Below are positions 22,305-32,144 of a stretch of DNA of 64,000 nucleotides, piece after piece (the first letter of the stretch is position 1; every line of letters begins with the position of its first letter). The position numbers and the translations under genes are program-made. Where the stretch lies: positions 310,001 through 374,000 of the forward strand of contig NW_005179250.1 of the NCBI RefSeq assembly GCF_000350225.1, read 5' to 3'. This stretch comes from Chondrus crispus. Its lineage: Eukaryota > Rhodophyta > Florideophyceae > Gigartinales > Gigartinaceae. A model generated the notes under the pieces. It had not been told where the DNA came from and ran no database searches. It worked only from the letters and a program-made list of their open reading frames with translations.

Positions 22305-24425
22305 TTACGCGCTGGGTTCCGTCCCTCGGCAGCGGGTAGGCACCGGGGTGCCGAGCCGTTTGGCCACCGCCGCGTCGGGTCGTCCTGTCGGCGGGTCATC
22401 TTCCTCCGAGCCGGTCCCTCCGGTATGCCTCGAGCGGCGGCACGCAGGGGATCCGCGTGCGGCATAAACGGGTAGTGGCCGCCTGGATGAGACCCTCGGC
22501 GGAGTCGCCCCCATCCGCGCCGGGTATACCGGTGCGGGGTGTGGGGTGGCGCGCGCGGGATTCCGCGTGCGTGGGTGGCGACCCCGCCTCCTCCTCCGCC
22601 GGGTCTTCCGGCGCGGGGCTTGCAGTGACGCGCACGGGGTTCCGCGTGCGTCAGTGTCGACTTTGCCCCCTCCTGCGCTCGGTCTTCCGGCGCGGGGTTT
22701 AGCGACCTCGCCCCCTCCTGCGCCGGGTCTTCCGGCGCGGGGTTTGGCGGTGACGCGCGCGGGGTTCCGCGTGCGTCTGTGGCGGCTAATCGCCGCCCGG
22801 GGGAGGCCCGTTGCGGGATCTTCCCGCCCCGCGCTGGGTCGCCCAGTGCGGTGTAAGCGGTGGCGTGCGGCCGCCCGCGTGCGCCAGAAGCGGTCTATGA
22901 AGGCCTGGGGGAGTCCCTCCGCGGGTTCCCAGGCATCGTCTCCTGGGGTGTAGCTATACCAGCGGACCTTGTACTGGGTCCCTGTGCGTTTCTCCGGGTG
23001 ATCGACCAGATGGTCGATCACATACTTCGCGGCGGGTTCGGGTTCTCCGTCCGCCGCGGGCTGGGTCTGGGCGGCCGCAGTGACATCGCGGGGTCCCCGC
23101 GGCATCCGGGTTATCCGATCGATGCTCACGCGGTTTGAGACCCCGTCTTGATCGACGACCACTGTGGTCTCCGTAGCGGATCGGACCCGAAACGGGACTT
23201 TCGTTTTCGGTAAAAGCTTGACGGAGGGTCGCCTGTCATTACTTGGCAGGTCTCCCCGTTCGGTACTCGTCAATGGCCGAGGTGGGCGGTCGACATAGAC
23301 CAGGTCTCCCACCTCGATGACCGGACGGAAACGCACCTTCTTATCGAATTTGGCCTTGTATCGCCTTTGCGCCGCGGTTAGTTTCACCCGCGCGCGCTCA
23401 AGGGCGTCGCGGAGTTTACGCTGCGTCGCGCGCTTGTACTGTACCGGGGTCCTCGGATCTTCCGTGTTGGAGACGGCATCCTGCGGTACAGTACCAGGCA
23501 GTGCCAAACCGGACTGTGGTCGCGTCAGCACCAGGTCGAACGGGGTTGTCTCCGTCGACCGGTGGACCTGCGTGTTATACGCGAAGGTCAGGGGCTGGAT
23601 GTATTCGTCCCAGTCCCTCTGATGGTCCGCGACATAGTGTCGGAGGCGCTGTACCAGAGTACGGTTGAACCGCTCGGTTTGCCCATTCGTCTGGGGGTGA
23701 TAGGCGGTAGTCAGGTAATGCCTCACCCCCAGGAGGGCACACACCCCGTCGAAGAACTTGGCGGCAAACTGCGGTCCGTTATCGGTTAGCACGTAACGTG
23801 GTGCGCCGTATACGTAGACCCAGTTGTCCAAGAAGGCGTTAGCCACGACCGACGCGGTGGTGGTCCGTAACGGGATACTGCGCGTCAGTTTAGTGAACCG
23901 GTCGGTCATGACGAGCACGTGGCGATTGCCGTGCGCCGTCTTCGGTAAGGGGCCGAGCAGGTCCATTGCGACGAAATCCAGTGGACCTGCCGCTGGGAAG
24001 AGCTTGAGATCCTTCTGGTGCTTCACCAAGGTTCCCCGGGTGGAAGCGCATGACGCGCAATTCCGTACGGTACTGAAGGCGTCGTTGGCCATATGAGGCC
24101 AATAATATTCCCGCCGGAGAGTATAGTACATTCTCGTACCGCCCGGGTGTCCCGCCAGGCGGGTATGATGGGCGAGGTACAATATCTTCGCCCTGAGCCG
24201 TTTCGGTACGACCCGCTGCAGGGTCTCGTCCAGGGGGGACTTGCGGACGACGAACCCGTATCGGTCGACGTCGTAGCGCGAGTCCGGATTCCCCACGGTC
24301 TCGGCTGCCGCCCTACACAAGGGGTCCTTGGCCTCTTCCCGAAGTAACTCTTCCACCGTTACGGATGAGACGTCGCGTTCTTCGGGTGTAACCGCGAACG
24401 CGTGCTCAGCCCTCCCCGGGTCCAC
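22305..24425 (-). CDS. Integrase with chromodomain and Arg-rich tail
   Basis: A 706-codon frame. An HHCC zinc-binding region (AHHTRLAGHPG... then CASC, about residues 80-130) precedes the catalytic core: FVAMDLLGPLP (Asp), YVLTDNGPQF (Asp) and HPQTNGQTERFNRT (Glu). Near residues 465-520 a chromodomain is recognisable (YVIDHLVDHPEKR, YKVRWYSYTPGDDAWEP), which in chromoviruses directs integration to modified chromatin. The last 190 residues or so are a repetitive Arg/Gly/Pro/Ala tail. Start is uncertain because the frame is the continuation of pol past TAG 24437-24435. Open on its own but severed from the rest of pol. Confidence 0.9.
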   Translation of the reverse strand: MDPGRAEHAFAVTPEERDVSSVTVEELLREEAKDPLCRAAAETVGNPDSRYDVDRYGFVVRKSPLDETLQRVVPKRLRAKILYLAHHTRLAGHPGGTRMYYTLRREYYWPHMANDAFSTVRNCASCASTRGTLVKHQKDLKLFPAAGPLDFVAMDLLGPLPKTAHGNRHVLVMTDRFTKLTRSIPLRTTTASVVANAFLDNWVYVYGAPRYVLTDNGPQFAAKFFDGVCALLGVRHYLTTAYHPQTNGQTERFNRTLVQRLRHYVADHQRDWDEYIQPLTFAYNTQVHRSTETTPFDLVLTRPQSGLALPGTVPQDAVSNTEDPRTPVQYKRATQRKLRDALERARVKLTAAQRRYKAKFDKKVRFRPVIEVGDLVYVDRPPRPLTSTERGDLPSNDRRPSVKLLPKTKVPFRVRSATETTVVVDQDGVSNRVSIDRITRMPRGPRDVTAAAQTQPAADGEPEPAAKYVIDHLVDHPEKRTGTQYKVRWYSYTPGDDAWEPAEGLPQAFIDRFWRTRAAARHRLHRTGRPSAGREDPATGLPRAAISRHRRTRNPARVTAKPRAGRPGAGGGEVAKPRAGRPSAGGGKVDTDARGTPCASLQAPRRKTRRRRRRGRHPRTRNPARATPHPAPVYPARMGATPPRVSSRRPLPVYAARGSPACRRSRHTGGTGSEEDDPPTGRPDAAVAKRLGTPVPTRCRGTEPSA
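22540..22800. repeat. Degenerate repeats in the integrase tail
   Basis: Segments such as CGGGTCTTCCGGCGCGGGG and GGGGTTCCGCGTGCGT recur three or more times with different spacings, producing the RPxAGG and RGTPCA repeats of the integrase C-terminus on the minus strand. Confidence 0.8.
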
Positions 24426-24434
24426 GGGGGTCTC

Positions 24435-25756
24435 CTAGTGTACGGTACGTTGGCGGGGGTTGTGGTCCTCTCGCCATTGTACCGCGAAACAGGGGACCTC
24501 GTCGTCAACCGGTTCGGAGGTCGCGCCGTCCACTCGGAGGCGTGATACACCATCCGCGAGTTGGTGCTTAATACCCGGTCGGTACTGTACGTCGTAGTCG
24601 TACTCGGCTAGGCGGAGGCGCCAGCACGCTAGCCGGCCGGAGCTATCCGCCAGGTTGAGGACCCATCGGAGGGCCTCATGATCCGTACGGAGGTCAAACG
24701 CGTTCCCATATAGATATGGTCGAAGCGTGAGGATGCTCCACACGACAGCAAGGCATTCCTTCTCGGTAGTGGTGTAGTTCTTCTTCGCGTCCGTGAGGGC
24801 GCGGCCCCAATAACCGATCGGTAGGCGGTCGCCGTCCGGCTGCTGCTGTAGCAGGGCGCAGCCGACCTGGTACGCGCACGCGTCTGCATCCAGGGTGTAC
24901 TTCTTTCCGTACCGGGGTAAGGCCAACATCTGTGGGGACACGAGGCGCTTCTTCAGTTCCAGGAACGCCTCGTATTCCTCATCGGTCAGGACTTCGAACT
25001 CGAAGGGTTGGTTCTTGCCCGTCTTCCGGTTTAACGGAGCGGCTATCTTCGCGAAGCCCTTCACGAACCGGCGGTAAACATTACACATTCCTAAGAATGA
25101 CCGCAATTCCGTTTGGTTCTGGGGAGGTCGAGCGCACTCGATAGCGATCACGTTGCGGCGCTCGACCTCCAACCTGCCTGGTCGAATCACGTGTCCCAGG
25201 TAGGTGACCGAGGTGTCGAAGAAGGCGCACTTCGACAGCTTCAGCGACACGCCCGCGTCCCACAGTAGGCGTAGAACCTCGCGGACGTGCGTGAAGTGTT
25301 CCGTTACGGTCTTGGAGTAGATGATAACATCATCCAAGTAGACCAGTGCGGTTTCCCATTTTACCCGCGACAGTATGATGTCGACGGCCCGCTGACAGGT
25401 AGCGGGGGCGTTCTTCAAACCGAACGGCATGCGGAGGAATCGGTACAACCCGCAGTGCGACGCGAACGTCGTCTTGTCGTGATCCTTCTCGGCGATTTCT
25501 ACTTGCCAATACCCGCTGTTGCAATCCAGCGTGGTAAAGACAGTAGCGTCGCCGAGGGAATCGATGCACTCGTCCATCCTCGGCAACGGATAGGAATCCC
25601 GAACGGTGACTGCGTTGAGCCTTCTGTAATCAACACAGAACCGCATGGTACCATCCTTTTTAGGAACGAATACCACGGGACTTGCCCATTCGGCCGTGGC
25701 GGGTTCGATTACCCCTGCCCGGAGCATGCGGTCGATCTCCGTTTTCTTTTTTTCCC
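24435..25756 (-). pseudogene. RT-RNase H of chromodomain gypsy
   Basis: From ATG 25727 a 430-codon frame gives a complete gypsy RT: GVIEPATAEWASPVVFVPKK, MRFCVDYRRLNA, TTLDCNSGYWQV, FLRMPFGLKNAPAT and the active site VYLDDVIIYS. RNase H follows (LDADACAYQVGCALLQ, EKECLAVVWS, TDHEALRW). The frame ends at TAG 24437-24435, and the integrase continues in the same phase ten bases later. A single nonsense codon therefore separates them. A 14-bp duplication upstream breaks the link to protease. Confidence 0.9.
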
Positions 25757-25784
25757 GTGCGGTTGGTCCAGTGCGGTTGGTCCA
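25757..25784. repeat. 14-bp tandem duplication that shifts pol frame
   Basis: GTGCGGTTGGTCCA occurs twice in a row. Taking away one copy puts protease and RT in the same phase. Confidence 0.85.
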
Positions 25785-25801
25785 GCGCGGTAAGGCGCCT
25801 G

Positions 25802-27054
25802 CTAAATCGGGCGAGCACCGGGCTTGAGCTCAATCCGGTGCTTCGTGGCCCCGATTTTTCCCAGCCGGCCGGTCCACATGTCCTTGAATTCGGACAGTAC
25901 CTCGAGGATCTCCGAGCGTACCTCGTCGTCCTCGGAACCGATGTGGACATCCTCCTGCCAGGCGTTGGGGTCCTCCTCAGGGGCGGCAGTGTCTTCGGGT
26001 TTATCCGTTCCAACCGCCTCGAGGTGCGCCTTGGGCGGCGTGGCTTGTTCAGCCCCGCCCTTGTCCGTACGGTTATTGGCGGCTTCTTCCGCGCCATCCT
26101 TTGCGGTTGAGAGGTTGGAATTAAATATCCCTCCCCCTTCCTTAGCTTCGGCCGCTTCCGCGGCCGAGTCACCAAGGGTCAGGATGTGAGTGGGTGACGG
26201 AAGAGCCAGTCCGATTACGGTATGCTTCGGGATGTGAACCGAGCGGTGCCCAACATTGCTGAGCATTACCGAGAACGGGTTTTCGGGGACAACATCCATG
26301 ACCCTCTGTGCCATGAGGGTCAAATTCTTGTGCGCGGTTTTTGGGGAGTTCTGTAAAAAACATAGCCCCTCCACCGGCGTGGCGACCCTCACCATGGCCT
26401 GCGTCATCGGGGGAATTGTCACCCCTCTGACGAGGCGGATCTTCCGTGACGGTGTGTTGGCGGGGAACGCCACCTGCTTCCGTTCGAGTTTATCCGACGG
26501 CGGTAGTTGTTGTGCGGTGTTCCTCGAGGCCATCTTGCGGTCGTGCCTCGAGGGGGTTGCTCCGACCAACGCCACGGGTGGCGCGTCGTGGAACACGACC
26601 TTCCGTTGCGGTGGGAGGATCGCCTTGACGTGGCGATCCAGGAAAGTCGTACCGAGGATACAGTCCACGGCGAGGTTCGTGACTACCAGGAACAGGACGC
26701 GCGCCACAAACTCACCGATTCGGACGAGCAAGGGGATTTACCCTAGTGCCTTCATCGCGCGGTTTGACACGTCGATGAGCGCTGGGCTCCGAACCAGTTT
26801 TATCGATGGTCGCCACGACTCGGCGACACACCGTAAATGGATGAGGTTCGGGCCGGCTCCTGAGTCAAGCACTGGCGTGATGGCGACCATCAACGCCTGC
26901 TTCTGACCAACCGTCGCGGAGATCTTGTAATTCTGCTTCTTGAAGAAGCAGATGGCCTGGACTTCCGTTCGGTTACCCGGCTGTGCTTCCACTGGCGCAG
27001 CCGGATCGGGGGTGTCTAAGCTTCTGAGGCTGGGCACGGGGAGAGACGTCGTCG
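25802..27054 (-). pseudogene. Protease of chromodomain gypsy
   Basis: The frame overlaps the end of gag region in the -1 phase and contains LDSGAGPNLI, a retroviral-type aspartic protease active site. A TAA at 26740-26738 (minus) interrupts it. The same phase continues with DCILGTTFLDRH, the second conserved protease block (ILG). A long acidic/Ala-rich linker follows, ending at TAG 25804-25802 after KHRIELKPGARPI. The protease would cleave the polyprotein. Two nonsense codons mean no full product. Confidence 0.85.
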
Positions 27055-27057
27055 CCT

Positions 27058-29505
27058 CTACGCGTCCTCCCCGGCTTCCCTCGTCAGCAGCAAGTGCTCG
27101 CGGATTTCATCCGCGGCTCGCGCCACGTGGTCTTCGGTATGGTCGAGGTGCGGTTCCTCGACCACGTTGACGCCGGCGGGGGACGTTTGACGCTGGTTTC
27201 GCCAAGCGGACGGCCCCTGGCGGTTGAACGGGGATCCCAGGCGGAGGCCTTGCCGGATGCGTAGCTTCTGGTAAATGGCCTCTCGTGCCTCTAGATGCTT
27301 GGCCCGCATGCTCGCATCGGCAACGACGGGGCACCCCTCTTGTCGGTGCGTGGTGTCCAGGCAGAACCAGCACGGTGGCGGTCCGGGAAATCTCTCGCCG
27401 GAGAACCGGACGCGTGGATCCTGCCCTTGCCTCCCGTACGGTCCTGTGCGCACGTCGCCAGGGTTGGCGGGTGGCACTGGGGTGCTCGCCGTCCAGGCTG
27501 CCGGAGACGGATAATAACTCGTCCGTGGCGAGCTCATCGAGGTCGGCGTGGCGGTTTGGTCCGTCACGGCCAGGATTGCTTCTTCAGCCAATCCCCCGGC
27601 CGCCGGGATGTCGGATGCCGACTCAACCGACAGCAGGGGCCTCGTCCTTGGGGTGCGGTCGAATCTTCTAGCCGCTCCGGACGGCTCTCGGTGAGCCATG
27701 GCTGACATCCCTTGTCGGCCGGAGGCCCGATTGGTTTCCCCGATCGCTTGCGCATAGCGAGCGACGGATTGGTAGTCCACATCCGGGTGCGTGGCGAGGT
27801 AATTACGAACCTGCGCGCACGTGGAGGGCAGTAACCCCTCGACGAACAGGGACTTCAACCGCCTGTCGGAGAATACCGTATCGCAGCAGAGTGCCTTGTC
27901 CCAGAGGTGGTCACTGTAGACCTCCTCCGTCATGTTTGAACTTTGACGAAAGGAGGTCACATCCCCAACCGCTTCGGAAATTACCTCGTCGGTAGCATAG
28001 GTGCGCAACAGAAAGTTGGCCACCTGCTGGTATGTCCGGAGCAGCTCGCACCGCTCCACGTCAACCGCCATGGTGTTACCATTGAGACGGGACTGGAATA
28101 AGGCGTGAGCCTGCCCGGTCAGGTAGAATTGGAAGCACCATACGGCGGCTCCCTCGGTGATCCCGTTGTGGTCGCACGCCATCTTGAGGCGTGCGAGGAA
28201 TCCCAATACCGCAATCCGATCTTGACCACTGAACGTGTGGGACCTCATCTGCACGTCCAGTTTCTTCCGGTAACGGTTAATGTGCCGCGCTACTGTAGAG
28301 TCGTAGCGCGAGCTACGACGTTCCAGGCGGTAGGTTTTGTAGTTGACGGCCTTGGTAAACAGGTCATTGAGGGGCCTGATTACCGTGGGCCGTCGCTCGT
28401 CGCTCTTTGGGGCAGCCCGGCGGTGTCTGCTCGAGCGACGACGCCCCTCATCCGACTCGGTGTGGTAGTCTTCCGAATCGGACGAGTCGTGCCAGTACCG
28501 GTCTCGGCTTCTATCGCGGCGTGCCCTCTGGCCCCGCCTGCGAGATTCTTCCGAACCGGATGGGTCATCATCGGAGGGGTATCCTCCCCCTCCGGCATCG
28601 CCGTATCGCCCGTGGCGTGCCTCGCGGTTATCGCGGTATCGCCAGCGGCGTCCCTCGCGGTCTTCATCCGTCCTGTGACGGGGGTCTTCTGCGTCGGAAT
28701 ACCGGGTGTATTCCGCTTCGGTCCTGTGCGTGCCGGGTGCACGTCTTCTGCTCAACCGGTACGGGTCCCGATTCTCTGTCTCGGGGAGCCCCAGGCGGTT
28801 GTCTGTCCCGCGGGGGTCGCCCGTACCGGCGAGTATGGGGAGGACATTTTCTGTGGTCCTCCCTGTAGCACCGTGAACGGTTGGGAGATAGATGGCTCCG
28901 CCCTCCGGGTGAGGGTCCATCCTATCAGTTCCGGGTACGGCGCCGATCGGATCAGCGATATTAAAGCTTGAGCCCGGAACGGTTTCACGGCGCGGCGCCG
29001 GCGGCGGTACCGTGCCACCCGTTGCGGTAAATGTCGTGGCCAGACAGATGGCCACGGCCGAGCTAATAGCTCCCTTTAGAGCCAATGCGGTCGGAGATTC
29101 GTCCTCCTCCGCGGCGAGCGCTGCCACCACCTCGTCGCGTACGAGGGGGGCGACCTTGTCGTCCAGCAGGCGGAGCGCGGTGTCCGCATGCTCCGCCACC
29201 AGCCTTGGTGCCGTTCGGTCGAGGCAAGCCTGGACGACCTGAGGTAGTTCCTCGGCGATGAAATCCTCCATCCAGGTTTGTAGTCGCGGGAGTAACGCGT
29301 CGTACAGTACTTGTACGCGGTTCCCCCCACCAGCCGGTAGCCCGGCGGTGGTGTCCGAAACGGAAGGGGTCTTCTGGCCCCTGGTAGACGGCGGGCGTAG
29401 CAGGGCTTCCGGATTGTCGACCCCGGGGCGCTGTGAGCCTCTGCCACTGCGGGTACATGCTCGTCCGGAGGCGGTATCTTCTCCGGCGGGATCCGCACGG
29501 TTCAT
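27058..29505 (-). CDS. Gag protein of chromodomain gypsy
   Basis: The open frame starts at ATG 29505 and encodes 815 residues. It builds the element's particle and packages its RNA. The N-terminal third is acidic, followed by an Arg/Asp/Ser-rich disordered region (RRAPKSDERR). A capsid-like region follows (VNYKTYRL, FSGQDRIAVLGFLARLK, FLLRTYAT, LFVEGLLPS). Near the C-terminus is a zinc knuckle, C-W-F-C-L-D-T-T-H-R-Q-E-G-C (CX2CX4HX4C). The capsid blocks align in order with those of the gag at 60885-63062, so the two families are related. Gag ends at TAG; protease follows in the -1 phase, but I see no standard slippery heptamer. Confidence 0.88.
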   Translation of the reverse strand: MNRADPAGEDTASGRACTRSGRGSQRPGVDNPEALLRPPSTRGQKTPSVSDTTAGLPAGGGNRVQVLYDALLPRLQTWMEDFIAEELPQVVQACLDRTAPRLVAEHADTALRLLDDKVAPLVRDEVVAALAAEEDESPTALALKGAISSAVAICLATTFTATGGTVPPPAPRRETVPGSSFNIADPIGAVPGTDRMDPHPEGGAIYLPTVHGATGRTTENVLPILAGTGDPRGTDNRLGLPETENRDPYRLSRRRAPGTHRTEAEYTRYSDAEDPRHRTDEDREGRRWRYRDNREARHGRYGDAGGGGYPSDDDPSGSEESRRRGQRARRDRSRDRYWHDSSDSEDYHTESDEGRRRSSRHRRAAPKSDERRPTVIRPLNDLFTKAVNYKTYRLERRSSRYDSTVARHINRYRKKLDVQMRSHTFSGQDRIAVLGFLARLKMACDHNGITEGAAVWCFQFYLTGQAHALFQSRLNGNTMAVDVERCELLRTYQQVANFLLRTYATDEVISEAVGDVTSFRQSSNMTEEVYSDHLWDKALCCDTVFSDRRLKSLFVEGLLPSTCAQVRNYLATHPDVDYQSVARYAQAIGETNRASGRQGMSAMAHREPSGAARRFDRTPRTRPLLSVESASDIPAAGGLAEEAILAVTDQTATPTSMSSPRTSYYPSPAAWTASTPVPPANPGDVRTGPYGRQGQDPRVRFSGERFPGPPPCWFCLDTTHRQEGCPVVADASMRAKHLEAREAIYQKLRIRQGLRLGSPFNRQGPSAWRNQRQTSPAGVNVVEEPHLDHTEDHVARAADEIREHLLLTREAGEDA

Positions 29506-29634
29506 CGTCGATGATCACTGGCGATCGACGCGGTGATTTTCGATCTCTTTCAATCCGATCGGTAATTGCTCACGCTGGCGATCCAGTGCGCGCTCAACCT
29601 CTGTAGTTATTTCACCTCCACAAGAGTACCAAAA

Positions 29635-30229
29635 TGTGGTATAACTACCTTCTTCCCGACCACTCGGAAACGAGAGGGGTTAGAGGTAAGGGAGCGCGCG
29701 CCGCTGGGTAACCCACGCCCGAACGCAAACCGTACGGAAGGACTCGAAAAGAAGGAAGGCTCACGTGACCGGTGACGCGCAGCCGGTCGGTGGTGTTAGA
29801 TCCGGACGGCCGGTCACGGGTTAGAAGCCTGAGACTATAAGGGAAACCGGAACGGGATAGCAATTAGCCGTAAAGGGAAGGGAGGCGAGTCTGCCCCCGT
29901 TTACTGGAACGGGGCAGGTGCCCCCGGTCTTAGCCCCTAAGTGGGACGCCAGGACACCTGTCCCGCTACAGTAGCTGTTACTTACTGTATACCAGCTACT
30001 GTGCTAAATTGGCTAATTTGTGCCATTAACTACTACTTGCTAATTACTTACCGGACGGGTCGCACACGTGTGCCCGTGGCTACTACCGGCGTCGACGGTT
30101 ATGCCACGTGTACGCCGTGGAGGTACTACTGCGCTTTCCGAGGGCGCGTGCATGATTGCTACAGTAGTAACCGCCCGTCCAGGCGGTGCTCATCTCCCAT
30201 CGGGGGTCGTGGTGTGGAATTGTACCACA
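29635..30229 (-). repeat. 5' LTR of chromodomain gypsy
   Basis: 595 bp. Its minus-strand end at 29635 is followed by TTT and then TGGTACTCTTG (29631-29621), the likely tRNA primer-binding site. Confidence 0.93.
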
Positions 30230-31480
30230 ACCATTTTGGGATTTGATATATGGTCATTAGATATCAAGCAAGCGTACCTACAATCGGCCTCCAAACTCAA
30301 GCGACCAGTTTATACGCGACCAGAGTCCATCGCGCTTGGATCTGACGAACTTTTGCAGGTAATACGGCCACTTTATGGCCTCACGGACAGTGGGGATTAT
30401 TGGTGCGAGACGAACTCTAGATTTCATGTCGACAAAGTGCGCATGCAACAATCCACGGGTGACTTCTCACTTTTGTTTCGTCGTCTATGCAACGGACTCG
30501 TGGCTGTATCAGGATCGTATGTCGATGACGTGATCCAAAGCGGCACACCAACGCAGAAAAGAAGGCTCCAGGCTATGTTGGCGAGAGAATTTGACGTCAA
30601 ACTGTCCGATGCTAAGAAGTTTACGTACGTTGGTTTAGAATGCTACTCGACAGATCCATCAGAAAGCCGTATTTCTCAAGAAAAGTATATCGAAAGTCTG
30701 CAGTATCTGCAAAGGACCGCGTCCTTTACGGCATATCGCTCGCAACGAGCTAAGCTTGCGTAGCTGGTCCACACAAGGCCTAACATCGCATGTGCAGTGT
30801 CAATGGCTGCTCAAGTCACGGCTGAGTCCTACTCATTCGAAAGCAACCGAAGCCTCAACTCCATCGTGAGGCATATCAAGAAAACAGGTGAAATGCGACT
30901 CACATTTCTCAAGCTCGACCATGACACGCTACGTCTAGTTGTATATGCAAACTCTTCGTTCAATAATCGAGAGGAGAGTAGATCTCAACTCGGTTTTATC
31001 ATCGTACTCGCGGATAAGTCAGAGAAGTGTGCAGTCCTGCACTACGCATCATACAAATCGCGTCGTGTCGCACGCTCAAGCATGGGAGGAGAGAAACTTG
31101 CATTCGTAGACGCTTTCGACTGTTCTTTCTTATTGAGACATGATATTTCTCGCATGTTGGGGCGTCACATCCCCTTAATTATGCTCACGGATAGCAAAAT
31201 CCTTTTTGATGTGCTGACAAGGTCCAGGTACACCTCCGAAAGAAGACTCATGGTGGACATCTCCGCCTCCCGTCAAGCTTACCGTGAGGGATCGATATCG
31301 GATGTAGCTCTAATACCAAGTGAAGACAATGTCGCTGATGCATTTACCAAGGTCTGCAGCAACGGAGCGCTAAACCGGTTACTTCGCTCTGGAAAGCTAC
31401 AACACCGCGTCACTCAATGGGTCATCCGCTCGAAGAGTCCTCTCGCGCCTTGCCGTCCTCTGACATCAAAGACTGGGCAG

Positions 31481-31901
31481 TGATGAAACAGGGATCTCGG
31501 ACGCCGCCGATCATGTCAGTCGGCGACAAGAAGATTACAGTAACACCCCTCGGAGAGTCAGCCGGATCCTGATCGCTTCTCCCAGGATCCCGATCAACAG
31601 TACAGTGCCTCCGCCAGATCCCGAACAGAGAAACTGTCTCTGCCTTTCGCTTCAGTTTTTTAGTATCACAACCTCCTCCAGCACCGAAGAGGAGAGAACA
31701 CACAGACGAACGACTCACAGAATAAACTCAACCAACTTACGCGAGAAGACCCTCGCCCGGCAGGAGCCTGCCCTCAACCCCCGGCGTTGTAACGCCCTCA
31801 AAACCGCCCGTACACGCACTAACCCTCTGCAGAATCTTAACGATTCATTGTTACACACACTGAAGAGATCATTCTCTTCTCCCAATATTGATGCTACAAC
31901 A
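31481..31901 (+). repeat. 3' LTR of inner copia
   Basis: 421 bp, paired with 14051-14470. Its first three bases (TGA) are also the stop codon of the RNase H frame. Confidence 0.92.
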
Positions 31902-32144
31902 ATATTGCCGTGCTTACACTGCAAATAACGTAGCATACATCCACATCCCCTGTCCTTTGTTTGCGCATGAACCTTGAGCAGTGTACTTAAGCTGAACTCC
32001 CTCGCGTCGCTTTGTAGAGGCCAGGGCCTTAGCACAGCACTACCTTAGCATCGGATAAAAGCAAACCTAAGGCACTTTTCCTACTTGCTGTAACCCTCAA
32101 CTCGCCGCCTTCATACTTCACTCAGCCTGCCCCTCTAACTAAAT
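31902..32144 (+). repeat. 3' LTR of outer copia, right part
   Basis: It matches 8198-8440 of the 5' LTR closely, from ATTGCCGTGCTTA to CTCTAACTAAAT. The TATT shared with 14047-14050 is consistent with a target duplication of the inner copia insertion (GTATT/ATATT, one change). Confidence 0.88.

Larger units (their letters stand above)
18365..30229 (-). mobile_element. Chromodomain gypsy element with antisense ORF
   Basis: It has paired LTRs of 594 and 595 bp, both TGTGGTATAAC...GTACCACA when read on the plus strand, and is flanked by the 5-bp duplication ACCAT (18360-18364 and 30230-30234). Genes on the minus strand run gag, protease, RT/RNase H, integrase, which is Ty3/gypsy order. The 5' LTR is therefore the right one. 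A region of 3.3 kb between integrase and 3' LTR carries a plus-strand (antisense) ORF. By eye the LTRs differ at about twenty positions. Gag is open; pol has three stops and a frameshift. Confidence 0.95.
17976..31483 (+). pseudogene. Inner copia RT-RNase H split by gypsy
   Basis: The N-terminal RT fingers are at 17976-18317 (PSRYFLTIKHSGDEKPVYKA, ARLVLEGHRDK). The gypsy insertion (18365-30229 plus TSD ACCAT) interrupts the codons for ALATI/LGFDIW. The rest follows at 30235-30763 (LDIKQAYLQ, RPLYGLTDSGDYW and the active site YVDD at 30518-30529). RNase H at 30797-31483 has LRLVVYANSSF, SSMGGEKLAF and NVADAFTK motifs. Extra stops (for example after 18315 and 30763) show it was also damaged independently. 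Its TGA stop (31481-31483) is the start of the 3' LTR. Confidence 0.85.
14051..31901 (+). mobile_element. Inner copia element
   Basis: LTRs at 14051-14470 and 31481-31901 (both TGATGAAACA...TACAACA) are alike apart from roughly a dozen differences by eye. The plus-strand order is gag, protease, integrase, reverse transcriptase, RNase H, so it is copia. Removing the gypsy insertion (18365-30229) leaves an element of about 6 kb. It is inserted in the 3' LTR of the outer copia. Several frameshifts and a 56-bp palindrome in the integrase make it inactive. Confidence 0.9.
8035..32144 (+). mobile_element. Outer copia element, host of the nest
   Basis: This is the oldest layer of the nest. The 5' LTR (8035-8440) and the 3' LTR (13861-14050 continuing at 31902-32144) share start TGAGATGTACAGC and their 3' halves. 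The second copia element (14051-31901) sits inside the 3' LTR, and a solo LTR (12025-12925) sits in the pol region. Without these insertions the element is about 5.3 kb, a normal copia size. Order gag, protease, integrase, reverse transcriptase, RNase H on the plus strand confirms copia (Pseudoviridae type). I could not find a convincing target duplication (AATCA on the left, GGAAT on the right). Confidence 0.8.

Noticed and set aside
25695-25725. tRNA T-arm-like string GGGTTCGATTACCC
   Set aside because: It is the complement of the conserved VIEPATAEW codons of the gypsy RT; no acceptor, D-arm or anticodon arm surrounds it.
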